From contig CACETF010000009.1 of the NCBI GenBank assembly GCA_902562425.1, positions 50,476 to 114,475 on the forward strand: a DNA stretch of 64,000 bases. Direction: 5' to 3'. Position 1 is the first letter of the stretch; every line of letters begins with the position of its first letter. Position numbers and translations under genes: made by a program. The notes below the pieces were generated by a model. It had not been told where the DNA came from. It saw only the letters and a program-made list of their open reading frames with translations, and did no database searches. Positions 9,158-19,463 of the stretch are shown piece by piece. Source of the DNA: Porticoccaceae bacterium. Its GTDB lineage: Bacteria > Pseudomonadota > Gammaproteobacteria > Pseudomonadales > Porticoccaceae.

Positions 9158-9234
9158 TGGTCGGGGATGAGGGATTTGAACCCCCGACATCCTGCTCCCA
9201 AAGCAGGCGCGCTACCAGACTGCGCTAATCCCCG
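9158..9234 (-). tRNA. tRNA-Pro (anticodon UGG)
   Basis: The acceptor stem CGGGGAT pairs with ATCCCCG, the anticodon loop is TTTGGGA flanked by CCTGC/GCAGG, the T loop is GTTCAAATC, and CCA is encoded. It is the first gene of the tRNA operon, about 28 bases after the predicted transcription start. Confidence 0.97.
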
Positions 9235-9268
9235 AATCTCGCCCTGCGGACACATTTTTTGGCTGAGA

Positions 9269-9297
9269 ATGATACTTTTTCGTCTACATTGAGTCAA
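9269..9297 (-). promoter_or_regulatory. Sigma-70 promoter of the Pro-Arg-His tRNA operon
   Basis: On the minus strand TTGACT (9297-9292) and TATCAT (9274-9269) are separated by exactly 17 bases, five of six matches at each box. Transcription would begin near 9262, just ahead of tRNA-Pro at 9234. This is one of the best promoters in the window. Confidence 0.8.
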
Positions 9298-9313
9298 CGA
9301 GAATTAGCGTATG

Positions 9314-10909
9314 TTAAAATTGGTTCATCGTGTTTTCTTTACCGGCCGCCTTGAGAGCCTGCTCACCCGAAAAGTATTCTTTGTGATCGTCACCGATATT
9401 TGATCCAGCCATCGCCTGATGCTTCACACAATCTATATGTTGCCTGATTTCATTTCGTTGAACACCTGCAACATAAGCTAACATTCCTTCTTCACCGAAA
9501 TAGCCCTTGGCAAGATTATCCGTTGACAGCGCTGCGGTATGGTATGTGGGAAGAGTAATTAAGTGGTGAAATACCCCCGCATGTAAAGATGCATCCGATT
9601 GAAAAGATCTGATTTTTTCGTCCGCTTCAAGGGCAAGTGCCGAATTATCGTAGTGGCTTTTCATAAGTTCATTGCGGTTGTAATGAGATACGTCTCTGCC
9701 ATCTGCTCTCCAGGCATCATAGATCTGTTGCCTGAAATTAAGTGTCCAATTAAATGATGGGGAGTTGTTATAAACAAGTTTTGCGTTCGGGATCACCCCG
9801 CGAATTTTTTTGATCATCCCTCCTATTTGCCCGATATGTGGCTGCTCAGTCTCGATCCAAAGTAAGTCTGCCCCATTTTGAAGGCTTGTTATTCCATCGA
9901 GAACACATCTTGCTTCACCCGTTCCATCTTTGAATCTAAAAAGTCCGTTAGGTAACCTTTCAGGAATCACTAGCTCGCCGCCAATTTTAATAGCAGTATC
10001 ACCCTCATTCATGTCACCCATACAGCTTACAGGCCGAGTTTTAAGGTATTGATTGTAATGCGAGGCGAGATCGCCGGGAGTTTTGGAAACTGGAATTTTT
10101 TGCGTAAGGCCGGCTCCAAGTGAGTCTGTCCTGGCAACGATCACACCATCATTTACCCCTAATTCTAAAAAAGCGTATCTAACTGCATTTACTTTTGCGA
10201 GGAATTCCTCATGGGGGACCGTTACCTTCCCATCCTGATGGCCACATTGTTTAGCATCTGAAACTTGATTTTCTAACTGTATACAACAAGCTCCTGCTTC
10301 AATCATTCGCTTCGCTAAGATGTAAGTTGCCTCTTCATTGCCGAATCCCGCATCAATATCAGCAATTATGGGAACAATGTGGGTTTCAAAGCTATCAATC
10401 ATACCCTCTATTACCTTCATTTCTGGATCATTACCCATCTCTTCCGATTTGTCATATGCGTTGAATAATTCACCTAAATATTTAGCATCTGCTTGACGCA
10501 AAAATGTATAGAGCTCTGAAATGAGTCCCGGCACTGAGGTCTTTTCGTGCATTGACTGATCTGGAAGAGGGCCAAACTCGGAGCGTAACGCCGCAATCAT
10601 CCAACCCGACAAATATAAATATCGTTTATTTGTTGTTCCATGATGTTTTTTTACAGCTATTAGTTTTTGCTGACCGATGAATCCATGCCAGCATCCAAGC
10701 GATTGCGTGTAGTTTCTTGGATCATGATCGTAGTCATTCATATCCTGACGCATTATTGCAGCAGTATATTTGGCTATTTCAAGGCCTGTTTGAAAGCGAT
10801 TTTGCATACGCATACGAGCCGCGTATTTTGGGTTAATAGCCCTCCACGTTTCCCCTTTTTCAGTGATCAGATCGGACATTTTTTCTATGTGATGTTTGTA
10901 ATTTTCCAT
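9314..10909 (-). CDS. aceA: Isocitrate lyase (531-residue type)
   Basis: It cleaves isocitrate to succinate and glyoxylate, the first step of the glyoxylate shunt. From the preferred ATG the protein has 531 residues, the length of the Pseudomonas aeruginosa enzyme and longer than E. coli AceA (434). The catalytic-cysteine motif reads KQCGH (C222), as in that subfamily, and the substrate/metal segments TLNFRQQ and DIDAGFGN are present. The start at 10909 has GAGGA four bases upstream; the open frame extends to a TTG at 10951 with no such site. It is divergent from a LysR regulator and malate synthase G lies just beyond, so the cluster is probably a dedicated acetate/fatty-acid assimilation module. 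Confidence 0.96.
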   Translation of the reverse strand: MENYKHHIEKMSDLITEKGETWRAINPKYAARMRMQNRFQTGLEIAKYTAAIMRQDMNDYDHDPRNYTQSLGCWHGFIGQQKLIAVKKHHGTTNKRYLYLSGWMIAALRSEFGPLPDQSMHEKTSVPGLISELYTFLRQADAKYLGELFNAYDKSEEMGNDPEMKVIEGMIDSFETHIVPIIADIDAGFGNEEATYILAKRMIEAGACCIQLENQVSDAKQCGHQDGKVTVPHEEFLAKVNAVRYAFLELGVNDGVIVARTDSLGAGLTQKIPVSKTPGDLASHYNQYLKTRPVSCMGDMNEGDTAIKIGGELVIPERLPNGLFRFKDGTGEARCVLDGITSLQNGADLLWIETEQPHIGQIGGMIKKIRGVIPNAKLVYNNSPSFNWTLNFRQQIYDAWRADGRDVSHYNRNELMKSHYDNSALALEADEKIRSFQSDASLHAGVFHHLITLPTYHTAALSTDNLAKGYFGEEGMLAYVAGVQRNEIRQHIDCVKHQAMAGSNIGDDHKEYFSGEQALKAAGKENTMNQF

Positions 10910-10944
10910 TTTGTCCTCATTTCGGCGTATTTTATTGGTAATTG

Positions 10945-10972
10945 TTGACAAAAAATTGAGTTTAGATACGAT
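10945..10972 (+). promoter_or_regulatory. Possible promoter of the lysR-type gene
   Basis: TTGACA near 10945 is followed by TACGAT about 16 bases later, in the aceA/lysR divergent spacer. The same spacer holds the partial palindrome TTGTTGACAA and two copies of GGTATA, which could be regulator contacts. Confidence 0.45.
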
Positions 10973-10991
10973 AGGTATATTATTCTAGTTG

Positions 10992-11960
10992 ATGCTTTGT
11001 ATACTTGGTATAAATGCTGTGAATATTACTAGGCTTGATTTAAATCTTTTGCTTTCGTTGGACGTTGTGCTTACAGAGTGTAATGTCACAAAGGCAGCTG
11101 AGATCATGGGAATAAGCCAGCCTGCAATGTCCAACAGTCTCAGGCGACTTAGGAAATATTTTAATGATCCAATCCTGATAAGAACAAGTGAGGGCATGAC
11201 GCCCACTCCAAGAGCTCAAGAGCTACAGCCAATAGTGCGCAAAGTCGTGACAATGGCAGAGGTGGCATTGCAGCCGAAGGAAGCATTTAATCCTGCAAAA
11301 AGCTCCCGTATTTTCAGGATTATGGCAAGCGACTATACAGAGGTCACGTTGTTACCCGCCGTATTGAGAATGTTGCGTGCTCAGGCGCCTGGGATAAAGC
11401 TAGATATTATGACACCCAGTGACGTTAGCTTCCATGCTGTTGAGCAAGGCAAGGTGGATTTAATTATTAACAGATTTGACACGCTACCCCTGTCTTTTCA
11501 TCAGTTAAACCTCTGGGAAGATAGCTTTTCTTGTTTGGTAAAGGCCACAAATCCAGTCCTGAATAATTGGAGTATGGAAGGGTATTTGTCATGTAAGCAT
11601 GTATGGGTTAGCAAGACAGGTATGGGGGTCGGGGTCGGAATGACTAATAGAAATACTCAGCGTCTCGGTTGGGTGGATGAGGCTTTGAGAGCATTGGGTC
11701 AATTTAGAGATATTGCCATTTTTACTCGGCATTATCAGGCCGCGTTGATGTTCGCAGAACAGGAACATCTGATAGTTACTGTCCCTACAATGGCCACAAA
11801 GGCTATTCGGCACAACAAGGAAGTGGTGATCAAACGGCCCCCGTTTGAGATTCCGGCTATGCGATTAAAGATGGTATGGAGCCCCTTATTACAAAACGAT
11901 ACAGGACACAACTGGATGCGCCAGAGTATAAAAAAAATAGCGGCCGGGCTGTCCGAGTGA
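10992..11960 (+). CDS. LysR-family transcriptional regulator
   Basis: The N-terminal winged helix-turn-helix is clear (RLDLNLLLSLDVVL…VTKAAEIMGISQPAMSNSLRRLRKYF), followed by a type 2 periplasmic-binding-like effector domain to residue ~322. It lies between divergent isocitrate lyase and downstream malate synthase G, so control of the glyoxylate shunt is the likely job; the effector is unknown. The start is uncertain: a GTG at 11019 would give MNITRLDLNLLL, matching usual LysR N-termini better, and no candidate has a good ribosome site. Confidence 0.85.
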   Translation: MLCILGINAVNITRLDLNLLLSLDVVLTECNVTKAAEIMGISQPAMSNSLRRLRKYFNDPILIRTSEGMTPTPRAQELQPIVRKVVTMAEVALQPKEAFNPAKSSRIFRIMASDYTEVTLLPAVLRMLRAQAPGIKLDIMTPSDVSFHAVEQGKVDLIINRFDTLPLSFHQLNLWEDSFSCLVKATNPVLNNWSMEGYLSCKHVWVSKTGMGVGVGMTNRNTQRLGWVDEALRALGQFRDIAIFTRHYQAALMFAEQEHLIVTVPTMATKAIRHNKEVVIKRPPFEIPAMRLKMVWSPLLQNDTGHNWMRQSIKKIAAGLSE

Positions 11961-12073
11961 CGGGTCGAAAGCTAGCAGTATCATTTTGATGAATGTACAA
12001 AATATAGCCATCTTTTTTTACTGGTGTAACTGTTGGACTTATGATCAGTCATTATCAAAAATCGGAACCTGAT

Positions 12074-14254
12074 ATGAGTAGTTATATTGAATGTGGAGAT
12101 ATCAAAGTTGCAAGTCCTCTGTTTGACTTTGTAGTCAGAGAACTTTGTGTCGAATTAGAATTAGAAAGCGTGACTTTATGGGAAGGACTTTCGAAAATTA
12201 TAACGCATTTTGTGCCAAGAAATATCCAGCTGCTCCAGGAGCGGGAGAGGTTACAGTCGCATATCAATCAATGGCATTTAGATCGTTCTCACCCAATAAC
12301 ACCAGATCAACATAGAGAATACCTTACGGCTATAGGTTATATATGCCCAGAGGTGCCAGATTTTCAAATTGCGCCCAAGAATGTAGACTCTGAAATTTCG
12401 TCTCAAGCTGCCCCTCAGCTTGTGGTTCCCATAAGTAATGCTCGATTTGCAATTAATGCCGTCAACGCCCGATGGGGGAGTTTGTACGATGCCCTATACG
12501 GTAATGACGTAATCGAAGAGGCAGGCGGCGCTGGGAAGGGGATAGGTTATAACCCTTTGCGTGGTCGGAAAGTAATTGAGTATGGGAAGGAATTCTTAGA
12601 TTCTGCAGTCCCATTACTCGATGCGTTTCATCGGGATGTGAGTAAATATTTCATTCGAAATAACAGTTTAGTCATGTCCCTCAGGGACCAACGAGAGGTC
12701 AGTCTAGTGGCACCGGAGCAATGGATTGGGTACTCCGGTGATAAAGAAAACCCATCAATAATACTATTAAAAAATAATGGTTTGCATATTGAAATTAATA
12801 TAGATTATAGGAGTAGTATTGGCGCAAATGATATCGCTGGCGTAAAGGATATAATTTTAGAGTCAGCTGTTACCACCATATTAGATTTTGAAGATTCAGT
12901 TGCTACTGTGGATTCAACGGATAAGGTCATGGTTTACCGTAACTTAGCTGGTTTATTAAAAGGTAAGCTTACAGCGAATGTGCAACGTGGAAGTTATAAG
13001 TTTGAACGCAGATTGGCTGATGATCGTTGTTATTTAAACAGATCAGATCAACCGTTAATTTTAAAGGGCAGGGCACTCATGTTTATAAGAAATGTGGGAC
13101 ACCTGATGACGAGTTCGGCCGTGCTTTATAGAGGGGATAAGGAGATTCCAGAGGGAATATTGGATATATTCATGTCATCTCTAATTGGGATTTACGACCT
13201 CAGTGGGAAGGGTCAGTATAAAAATTCTGAGAAGGGTAGTTTGTACGTCGTTAAACCAAAGATGCATGGTCCTGATGAGGTAGAGTTCACAAATGATTTA
13301 TTTAATGCAGTTGAAGATTTATTCAAAATCCCGAGGAACACTATCAAAGTTGGAATAATGGACGAAGAACGTCGCACTTCTCTCAATCTCAAGTCGTGTA
13401 TTGAAAAGGTTAAAGATCGTATTGTTTTTATAAATACTGGTTTTCTTGATAGAACAGGCGATGAAATTCATACCAATATGAAAGCGGGTGCATTCGCATT
13501 AAAGAAAGATTTGAAGAGCCGGAGTTGGTTTGAGTCCTATGAGTCACAAAATGTTAAAGTAGGACTAGCCTGCGGATTTCAGCTAAAAGCTCAGATAGGA
13601 AAGGGAATGTGGGCCATGCCAGACAATATGAAAGATATGATGCTCAGCAAGATTGAACATCCTCAGTCTGGAGCTACGACGGCGTGGGTTCCCTCACCGA
13701 CGGCAGCTACTTTGCACTCAATACACTATCATTTGATCGACGTCTACAATCAACAGAAAGAAGTTTTGGATGTCGAGTCAGACTTTTGTAATGCTATGTT
13801 AGAGATTCCTTTACTTGGCAACACTGTTTTGAGTAAAGATCAAATTGCTAACGAATTAAATAATAATGTTCAAAGTATTCTTGGTTATGTAGTAAAGTGG
13901 ATCGATAATGGTGTTGGTTGTTCAAAGGTCCCAGATATCGAGAATGTATCTCTTATGGAGGATAGAGCTACGTTGCGAATATCGAGTCAGCACATTGCTA
14001 ACTGGTTATACCACGGAATCTGTTCGGTTGAGGAAGTAGAGCATGCTCTTCACCTTATGGCAGAAGTGGTTGACCAACAGAATGAGGGAGACCCAACCTA
14101 TCAACGAATGCTTGAAAATCCATCCGAAAATTTGGCTCTCATTGCTGCAAGAAAGCTCATATTGGAGGGTGCTACTCAGCCAAATGGTTACACTGAGCCC
14201 ACGTTGCATTACTACCGAAAGCGCTCAAAATCTCTCCGAGATGGGCGAGCCTAG
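12074..14254 (+). CDS. glcB: Malate synthase G
   Basis: It condenses glyoxylate with acetyl-CoA to malate, the second step of the glyoxylate shunt. The 726-residue length fits the monomeric G isoform (E. coli 723) and not the shorter A form. Conserved blocks include GAGKGIGYNPLRG-like insertion, ILDFEDSVATVD, the catalytic region MVYRNLAGL, KMHGPDEVEFTNDLF and IGIMDEERRTSLNL-type segment, and FINTGFLDRTGDEIHT. The frame is open to 12041, but the ATG at 12074 gives an N-terminus that aligns with the P. aeruginosa protein without gaps and has GGAA upstream. Together with aceA it lets the cell grow on acetyl-CoA sources. Confidence 0.95.
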   Translation: MSSYIECGDIKVASPLFDFVVRELCVELELESVTLWEGLSKIITHFVPRNIQLLQERERLQSHINQWHLDRSHPITPDQHREYLTAIGYICPEVPDFQIAPKNVDSEISSQAAPQLVVPISNARFAINAVNARWGSLYDALYGNDVIEEAGGAGKGIGYNPLRGRKVIEYGKEFLDSAVPLLDAFHRDVSKYFIRNNSLVMSLRDQREVSLVAPEQWIGYSGDKENPSIILLKNNGLHIEINIDYRSSIGANDIAGVKDIILESAVTTILDFEDSVATVDSTDKVMVYRNLAGLLKGKLTANVQRGSYKFERRLADDRCYLNRSDQPLILKGRALMFIRNVGHLMTSSAVLYRGDKEIPEGILDIFMSSLIGIYDLSGKGQYKNSEKGSLYVVKPKMHGPDEVEFTNDLFNAVEDLFKIPRNTIKVGIMDEERRTSLNLKSCIEKVKDRIVFINTGFLDRTGDEIHTNMKAGAFALKKDLKSRSWFESYESQNVKVGLACGFQLKAQIGKGMWAMPDNMKDMMLSKIEHPQSGATTAWVPSPTAATLHSIHYHLIDVYNQQKEVLDVESDFCNAMLEIPLLGNTVLSKDQIANELNNNVQSILGYVVKWIDNGVGCSKVPDIENVSLMEDRATLRISSQHIANWLYHGICSVEEVEHALHLMAEVVDQQNEGDPTYQRMLENPSENLALIAARKLILEGATQPNGYTEPTLHYYRKRSKSLRDGRA

Positions 14255-14782
14255 CTTTACAATCGATGAAACATTCATATTATCAGTACTATTCAGATAG
14301 AAGGATGCCGGACTCAACAATGGTTAAATTTTAATGGATTTACCTTTTTCCGATAAATGTCATTACTGGTTTTATATGTATCGAGGATAATTCTCGGATC
14401 AAAAAGCTAGTTTTAAAACGGGAGTACGGTCTAGTAATCGTGGTTGATGGTGGGTTCAAAAGGGAATAGATATACTTTACACTAAATAGCGTGTTAAGTG
14501 TAAAAAAGCGGCTGGTAAAAGTTTTTTATGAATGGTTGAGCGAAGAACCTGGATGAAGTATACATAGAGCTGGTAATGGAACTAAATCGTCGAGACTTTT
14601 TCCCACGAAAAAATATCGCATGGAATGTTCGATAAACATGCACCCTTCGTTTATCTTTGTTTCTTTAAACCTTTTTATTTCACTAATGCGGACGATCGTT
14701 GGATTATCATTTCCACAAAACATCTTGTTGAGTCAAAAACCGCACACATCTTAAACTTCTAAGACATGAGCTAATTGCTGGC
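14255..14782. other. Intergenic region after glcB, with inverted repeat and possible roxA remnant
   Basis: No confident gene. An inverted repeat TTTACACT (14476-14483) / AGTGTAAA (14497-14504) has no T-run on the coding side of either neighbour. A minus-strand frame at 14526-14723 ends with a segment (FIEHSMRYFFVGKSLDDLVP) that vaguely resembles the C-terminal winged-helix region missing from the adjacent RoxA-like gene, but in a different frame and with a stop just upstream. Confidence 0.4.
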
Positions 14783-15760
14783 CTAGTGATCATGAAGTAT
14801 CTCAGCGTTACAGTAAGTCCGAGTCACATACTCAGAGCCTTTACCATTGGATTCCATCGGAATTTTAATTTTCGCCTTTCGCTTTTCCTTGGTTAGTTCC
14901 GTTAGATGTGGATACTTTGGTTGTGTCATATACTGTGCAAACCATTGCGAAAGTAGCCTATCATCGTTCAAAACTGAAAGAAGCAAGGTTTTTAATTCCA
15001 GTATATAATTTAGCTGAATTTCATCGGCATCTTCGGGAGGCGTCAGCGGAGGATCTCTAAGATATTTTGGCTCACTGTTGGCAATAATTTCTGTTGCCAA
15101 ATCATCGAGCATTTCACCCAACGAGGGTGCTCTGTAACCAACTGAGAAGGTTATGCAATGGTCGAGAGCAACGCCGTTGTGTGCCCACCGTGGAGGCAGA
15201 TAAAGCATATCCCCCTCATTTAAGATCCATTCTCGCTCGGGTCGAAAATCGGCAAGAATTTTTAGATCTGGATGATCCCGCAGAGCCACATTTGGCTCGC
15301 ACTCTCTCGCCCCTATTTGCCAATGTCTCCGACCTTGTCCCTGTAATAAAAACACATCGTAATCGTCGAAGTGGGGTCCGACCCCACCCCCTTTGCAAGC
15401 ATAGCTTACCATCACATCGTCAATCCGCCATCTCGGTAAGAAGTAAAACTCATCAAGTATTGCGTGCACCTCCGGCACCCACAAATTTACAGCTTGTACA
15501 AGGAGTGTCCATTGATTGTCAGGAAGGTGATTGAAGCGGTTTGCTAAAAATGGACCAAATTCTACAACATGATTGGGTCCAAATACCAACCGAGACTCAA
15601 CCTCATCCTCCAAAGATAAACCCGCTAAATCGTTGCCAGCGATCGGAGATTTAAAATCTTCCCAAGCCTTGCGAATTAGCAACGGTTTTTTCTGCCAATA
15701 ATCCCGAAGGAATCTTTCCGCTGGCATATTTCCTAGGAGATTAAGAGCCTGATTCGACAT
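14783..15760 (-). CDS. roxA: RoxA/YcfD-type JmjC cupin, ribosomal protein L16 arginine hydroxylase-like, C-terminally short
   Basis: The catalytic half is intact: the Fe(II) facial triad H130-x-D132 (GVGPHFDDYD) and H194 (PPRWAHNG), with the conserved WRIDDVMVSY lead-in. The family uses 2-oxoglutarate and oxygen to hydroxylate an arginine of ribosomal protein L16. E. coli YcfD has 373 residues; this one has 325. Homology fades after QWFAQYMTQPKYPHL, and most of the C-terminal winged-helix domain, needed for dimer and substrate contacts in the family, is missing. The last 30 residues look unlike the family. This may be a truncated, partly functional or decaying gene; see findings. Confidence 0.8.
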   Translation of the reverse strand: MSNQALNLLGNMPAERFLRDYWQKKPLLIRKAWEDFKSPIAGNDLAGLSLEDEVESRLVFGPNHVVEFGPFLANRFNHLPDNQWTLLVQAVNLWVPEVHAILDEFYFLPRWRIDDVMVSYACKGGGVGPHFDDYDVFLLQGQGRRHWQIGARECEPNVALRDHPDLKILADFRPEREWILNEGDMLYLPPRWAHNGVALDHCITFSVGYRAPSLGEMLDDLATEIIANSEPKYLRDPPLTPPEDADEIQLNYILELKTLLLSVLNDDRLLSQWFAQYMTQPKYPHLTELTKEKRKAKIKIPMESNGKGSEYVTRTYCNAEILHDH

Positions 15761-15776
15761 TTAGTAATACTTGATG

Positions 15777-17291
<1,515 letters not shown>

Positions 17292-17299
17292 TTAGGATG

Positions 17300-18382
17300 T
17301 TACCCAGGCACTTCACTAATAACGCCTCCGCCCAAGCAACGCTCCCCCTCATAAAAAACAACCGATTGTCCGGGAGTCAGAGCCCGTTGGGGTTGATCAA
17401 AAAATACCACGCAAGATTCATCATCAGCAAGATTAACACGACATTTTTGGTCAGCTTGTCGGTATCGGCTTTTCGCGTTACATTTAAACGATGACTGGGA
17501 GGGAATACCATTAATCCAGTGGAGGTTGTCAGCCCTCAAATAATATGAATACAACCGCGGATGATGGCTACCTTGACCAACGATCAAGGTATTTGTTTCA
17601 AAAATTTTCTCTAATGTATACCATGCGCTACAACCAGCATTTTTGAGTCCCCCAATGCCAAGACCTTGTCGTTGTCCCAGCGTGAAATACATCAGGCCCG
17701 GATGCTCTCCTACTTTCTCCCCCTCATCAGTCAAAATGGGGCCTGTTTTTTTGGGAAAGTATTTAGACAAAAAATCTCGGAACCTTCGTTCTCCTATAAA
17801 ACAGATACCAGTGCTATCTTTTTTATTAGCATTATCGAAGTCGTTATCCTCAGCAATTTGCCTAACCTCCTTTTTGGTAAGTGCCCCCAGGGGGAAAATA
17901 GCTTTAGAAAAAGCAGATTCGGGGACTGCGTAAAGGAAGTAGCTCTGATCTTTATCCGCGTCTATTCCTTTAAGCAAGCTACTCTGCCCGTTTTCTGAAG
18001 CACACCGACAGTAGTGTCCGGTTGCAATATAATCAGCGCCTAGGCTTTGAGCATACTCAAGAAATACTTTGAACTTAATCTCCTTGTTGCAAAGTATATC
18101 GGGATTTGGTGTCCGTCCCTTTTCATATTCACTCAAAAATGCGGAAAAAACACTGTCCCAATACTCTGCTGCAAAATTAGCAACACTCAGATTGATATTG
18201 ATTCGATCACAAATTCTCCTTGCATCACTGAGATCTTGATTGGCAGTGCAGAAGTCCGTGCCATCATCTTCTTCCCAATTTTTCATAAAAAGACCCTCTA
18301 CCTCGAAGCCCTGTTTCTTTAGTAACAAAGCCGCAACTGATGAGTCCACTCCACCCGACATACCTATAATAACTTTTGCCAT
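17300..18382 (-). CDS. mnmA: tRNA-specific 2-thiouridylase MnmA
   Basis: It puts sulfur on wobble uridine 34 of tRNA-Glu, -Gln and -Lys. The PP-loop SGGVDSS is at residues 9-15, and the two catalytic cysteines are visible as C98 ([11 protein letters not shown]) and C194 ([10 protein letters not shown]), equivalents of E. coli C102 and C199. Length (360) is normal. It receives sulfur through the Tus relay; the tusE gene is at the left edge of this window. It lies 41 bases downstream of the Nudix gene on the same strand and 116 bases before the purB start. Confidence 0.96.
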   Translation of the reverse strand: MAKVIIGMSGGVDSSVAALLLKKQGFEVEGLFMKNWEEDDGTDFCTANQDLSDARRICDRININLSVANFAAEYWDSVFSAFLSEYEKGRTPNPDILCNKEIKFKVFLEYAQSLGADYIATGHYCRCASENGQSSLLKGIDADKDQSYFLYAVPESAFSKAIFPLGALTKKEVRQIAEDNDFDNANKKDSTGICFIGERRFRDFLSKYFPKKTGPILTDEGEKVGEHPGLMYFTLGQRQGLGIGGLKNAGCSAWYTLEKIFETNTLIVGQGSHHPRLYSYYLRADNLHWINGIPSQSSFKCNAKSRYRQADQKCRVNLADDESCVVFFDQPQRALTPGQSVVFYEGERCLGGGVISEVPG

Positions 18383-18423
18383 AATTACTCAACACTTCGA
18401 TATTTCTACCGCTACTAGCAGCA

Positions 18424-18873
18424 TTATAGGTGGTTCATAAACAGTTCCAAAGGAAATATCGTGTTTTGCCTTTGTCTTTTGATCGCCATTAAAACCATTG
18501 GATTGCGTAAAAACTGTTGGCGAGCTTCTATTTCCTCAAAAGATAGCCACATTGCTCGGACAATATCGCTGTCGATCTTAGCTTTTAAATCTTGCTGAAT
18601 TGGTTTCGCACTAAAGTTTGCTCTGTAATATGTTACTCCAGTTTCCATTATAAAATGTTGCGAAAAGCCCAAAAACCCGTCAGGTTTGACGTGCCAGCCA
18701 GTTTCTTCGTATGTTTCTCTGATAGCTGCTTGGAGCATATCCTCTCCGGCCTCAACATGTCCAGCTGGTTGATTTATCACAGTATTTCCAGCGTCGATCT
18801 CTTCAACCATGAGGTAGGATTTATTTCTCTCAACCACAGTTGCAACGGTCAAGCGTACTCTACTACGAATCAT
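18424..18873 (-). CDS. nudJ: Nudix hydrolase, NudJ-like
   Basis: The 149-residue protein has a perfect Nudix box at residues 38-60 (GHVEAGEDMLQAAIRETYEE then TGW). E. coli NudJ (YmfB) hydrolyses HMP-pyrophosphate and nucleoside di/triphosphates and sits next to mnmA, as here. The start has AGAGG eight bases upstream. Substrate is inferred from synteny only. Confidence 0.88.
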   Translation of the reverse strand: MIRSRVRLTVATVVERNKSYLMVEEIDAGNTVINQPAGHVEAGEDMLQAAIRETYEETGWHVKPDGFLGFSQHFIMETGVTYYRANFSAKPIQQDLKAKIDSDIVRAMWLSFEEIEARQQFLRNPMVLMAIKRQRQNTIFPLELFMNHL

Positions 18874-19463
18874 ATATTTTGCCTCTTTTAATCAGTATAT
18901 GTCGAATAAGCTAGTAAAGTTGAACTCGACAGTTGCGGCTATAACCAATTGTAATATTAATCCAAGAAAATGAAGTTGACATTCTGATTTTAACAGACAT
19001 CCTTTTACCTCTAAACTAGGAGCTTCGGATATGTGGGCTGAAATTATTTCTGTGTGTCCATCCTTTAAAACTGTGGTTAGCTTCAATCGTTTAATTACCA
19101 TTCGAACGATTTAGCCTACGACTTTAATGCTATAAGTATTAAGCAATGCAAATCAAGATTCTAAAACCTGTCTAACATATTTTGATAGTTCGTGAGCAAC
19201 GCTAATTTCTTGTAATTTAAGGTTAGGTGACTACCGAGTATCCATTTGGAATGGTCATGCAATTAGTTAAAGAAGCTCGACTCTGATATTTGGAAAATTG
19301 ATATGGAACTCTGATAAGCTCAAAGAAAGCACTTAGCAATTTCTATCCTGTGCTCCAACCATAAGTTTTTGCCCCACTTCATTGCTTTCTCTAAAAGAAA
19401 ACGTGTTACCATATAGGGAGTCTACAAAAAATTACTGCATAATAATTAGTAAATAGGAGAAGC
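18874..19463. other. Intergenic region between nudJ and icd
   Basis: The 590 bases between the divergent nudJ and icd genes hold no gene I can support. A 69-codon minus-strand frame at 18892-19101 lacks a ribosome site and any recognisable feature. The icd end has a good ribosome site (AGGAGAAGC before the ATG) but no clear promoter boxes. Confidence 0.4.

Noticed and set aside
14526..14723. 65-codon minus-strand frame after roxA as a separate gene
   Set aside because: A stop codon lies just upstream of its ATG and no ribosome site is present; it is treated only as a possible roxA remnant.
18892..19101. 69-codon minus-strand frame directly upstream of the Nudix gene
   Set aside because: No ribosome site before its ATG, no recognisable domain, and composition like non-coding sequence.
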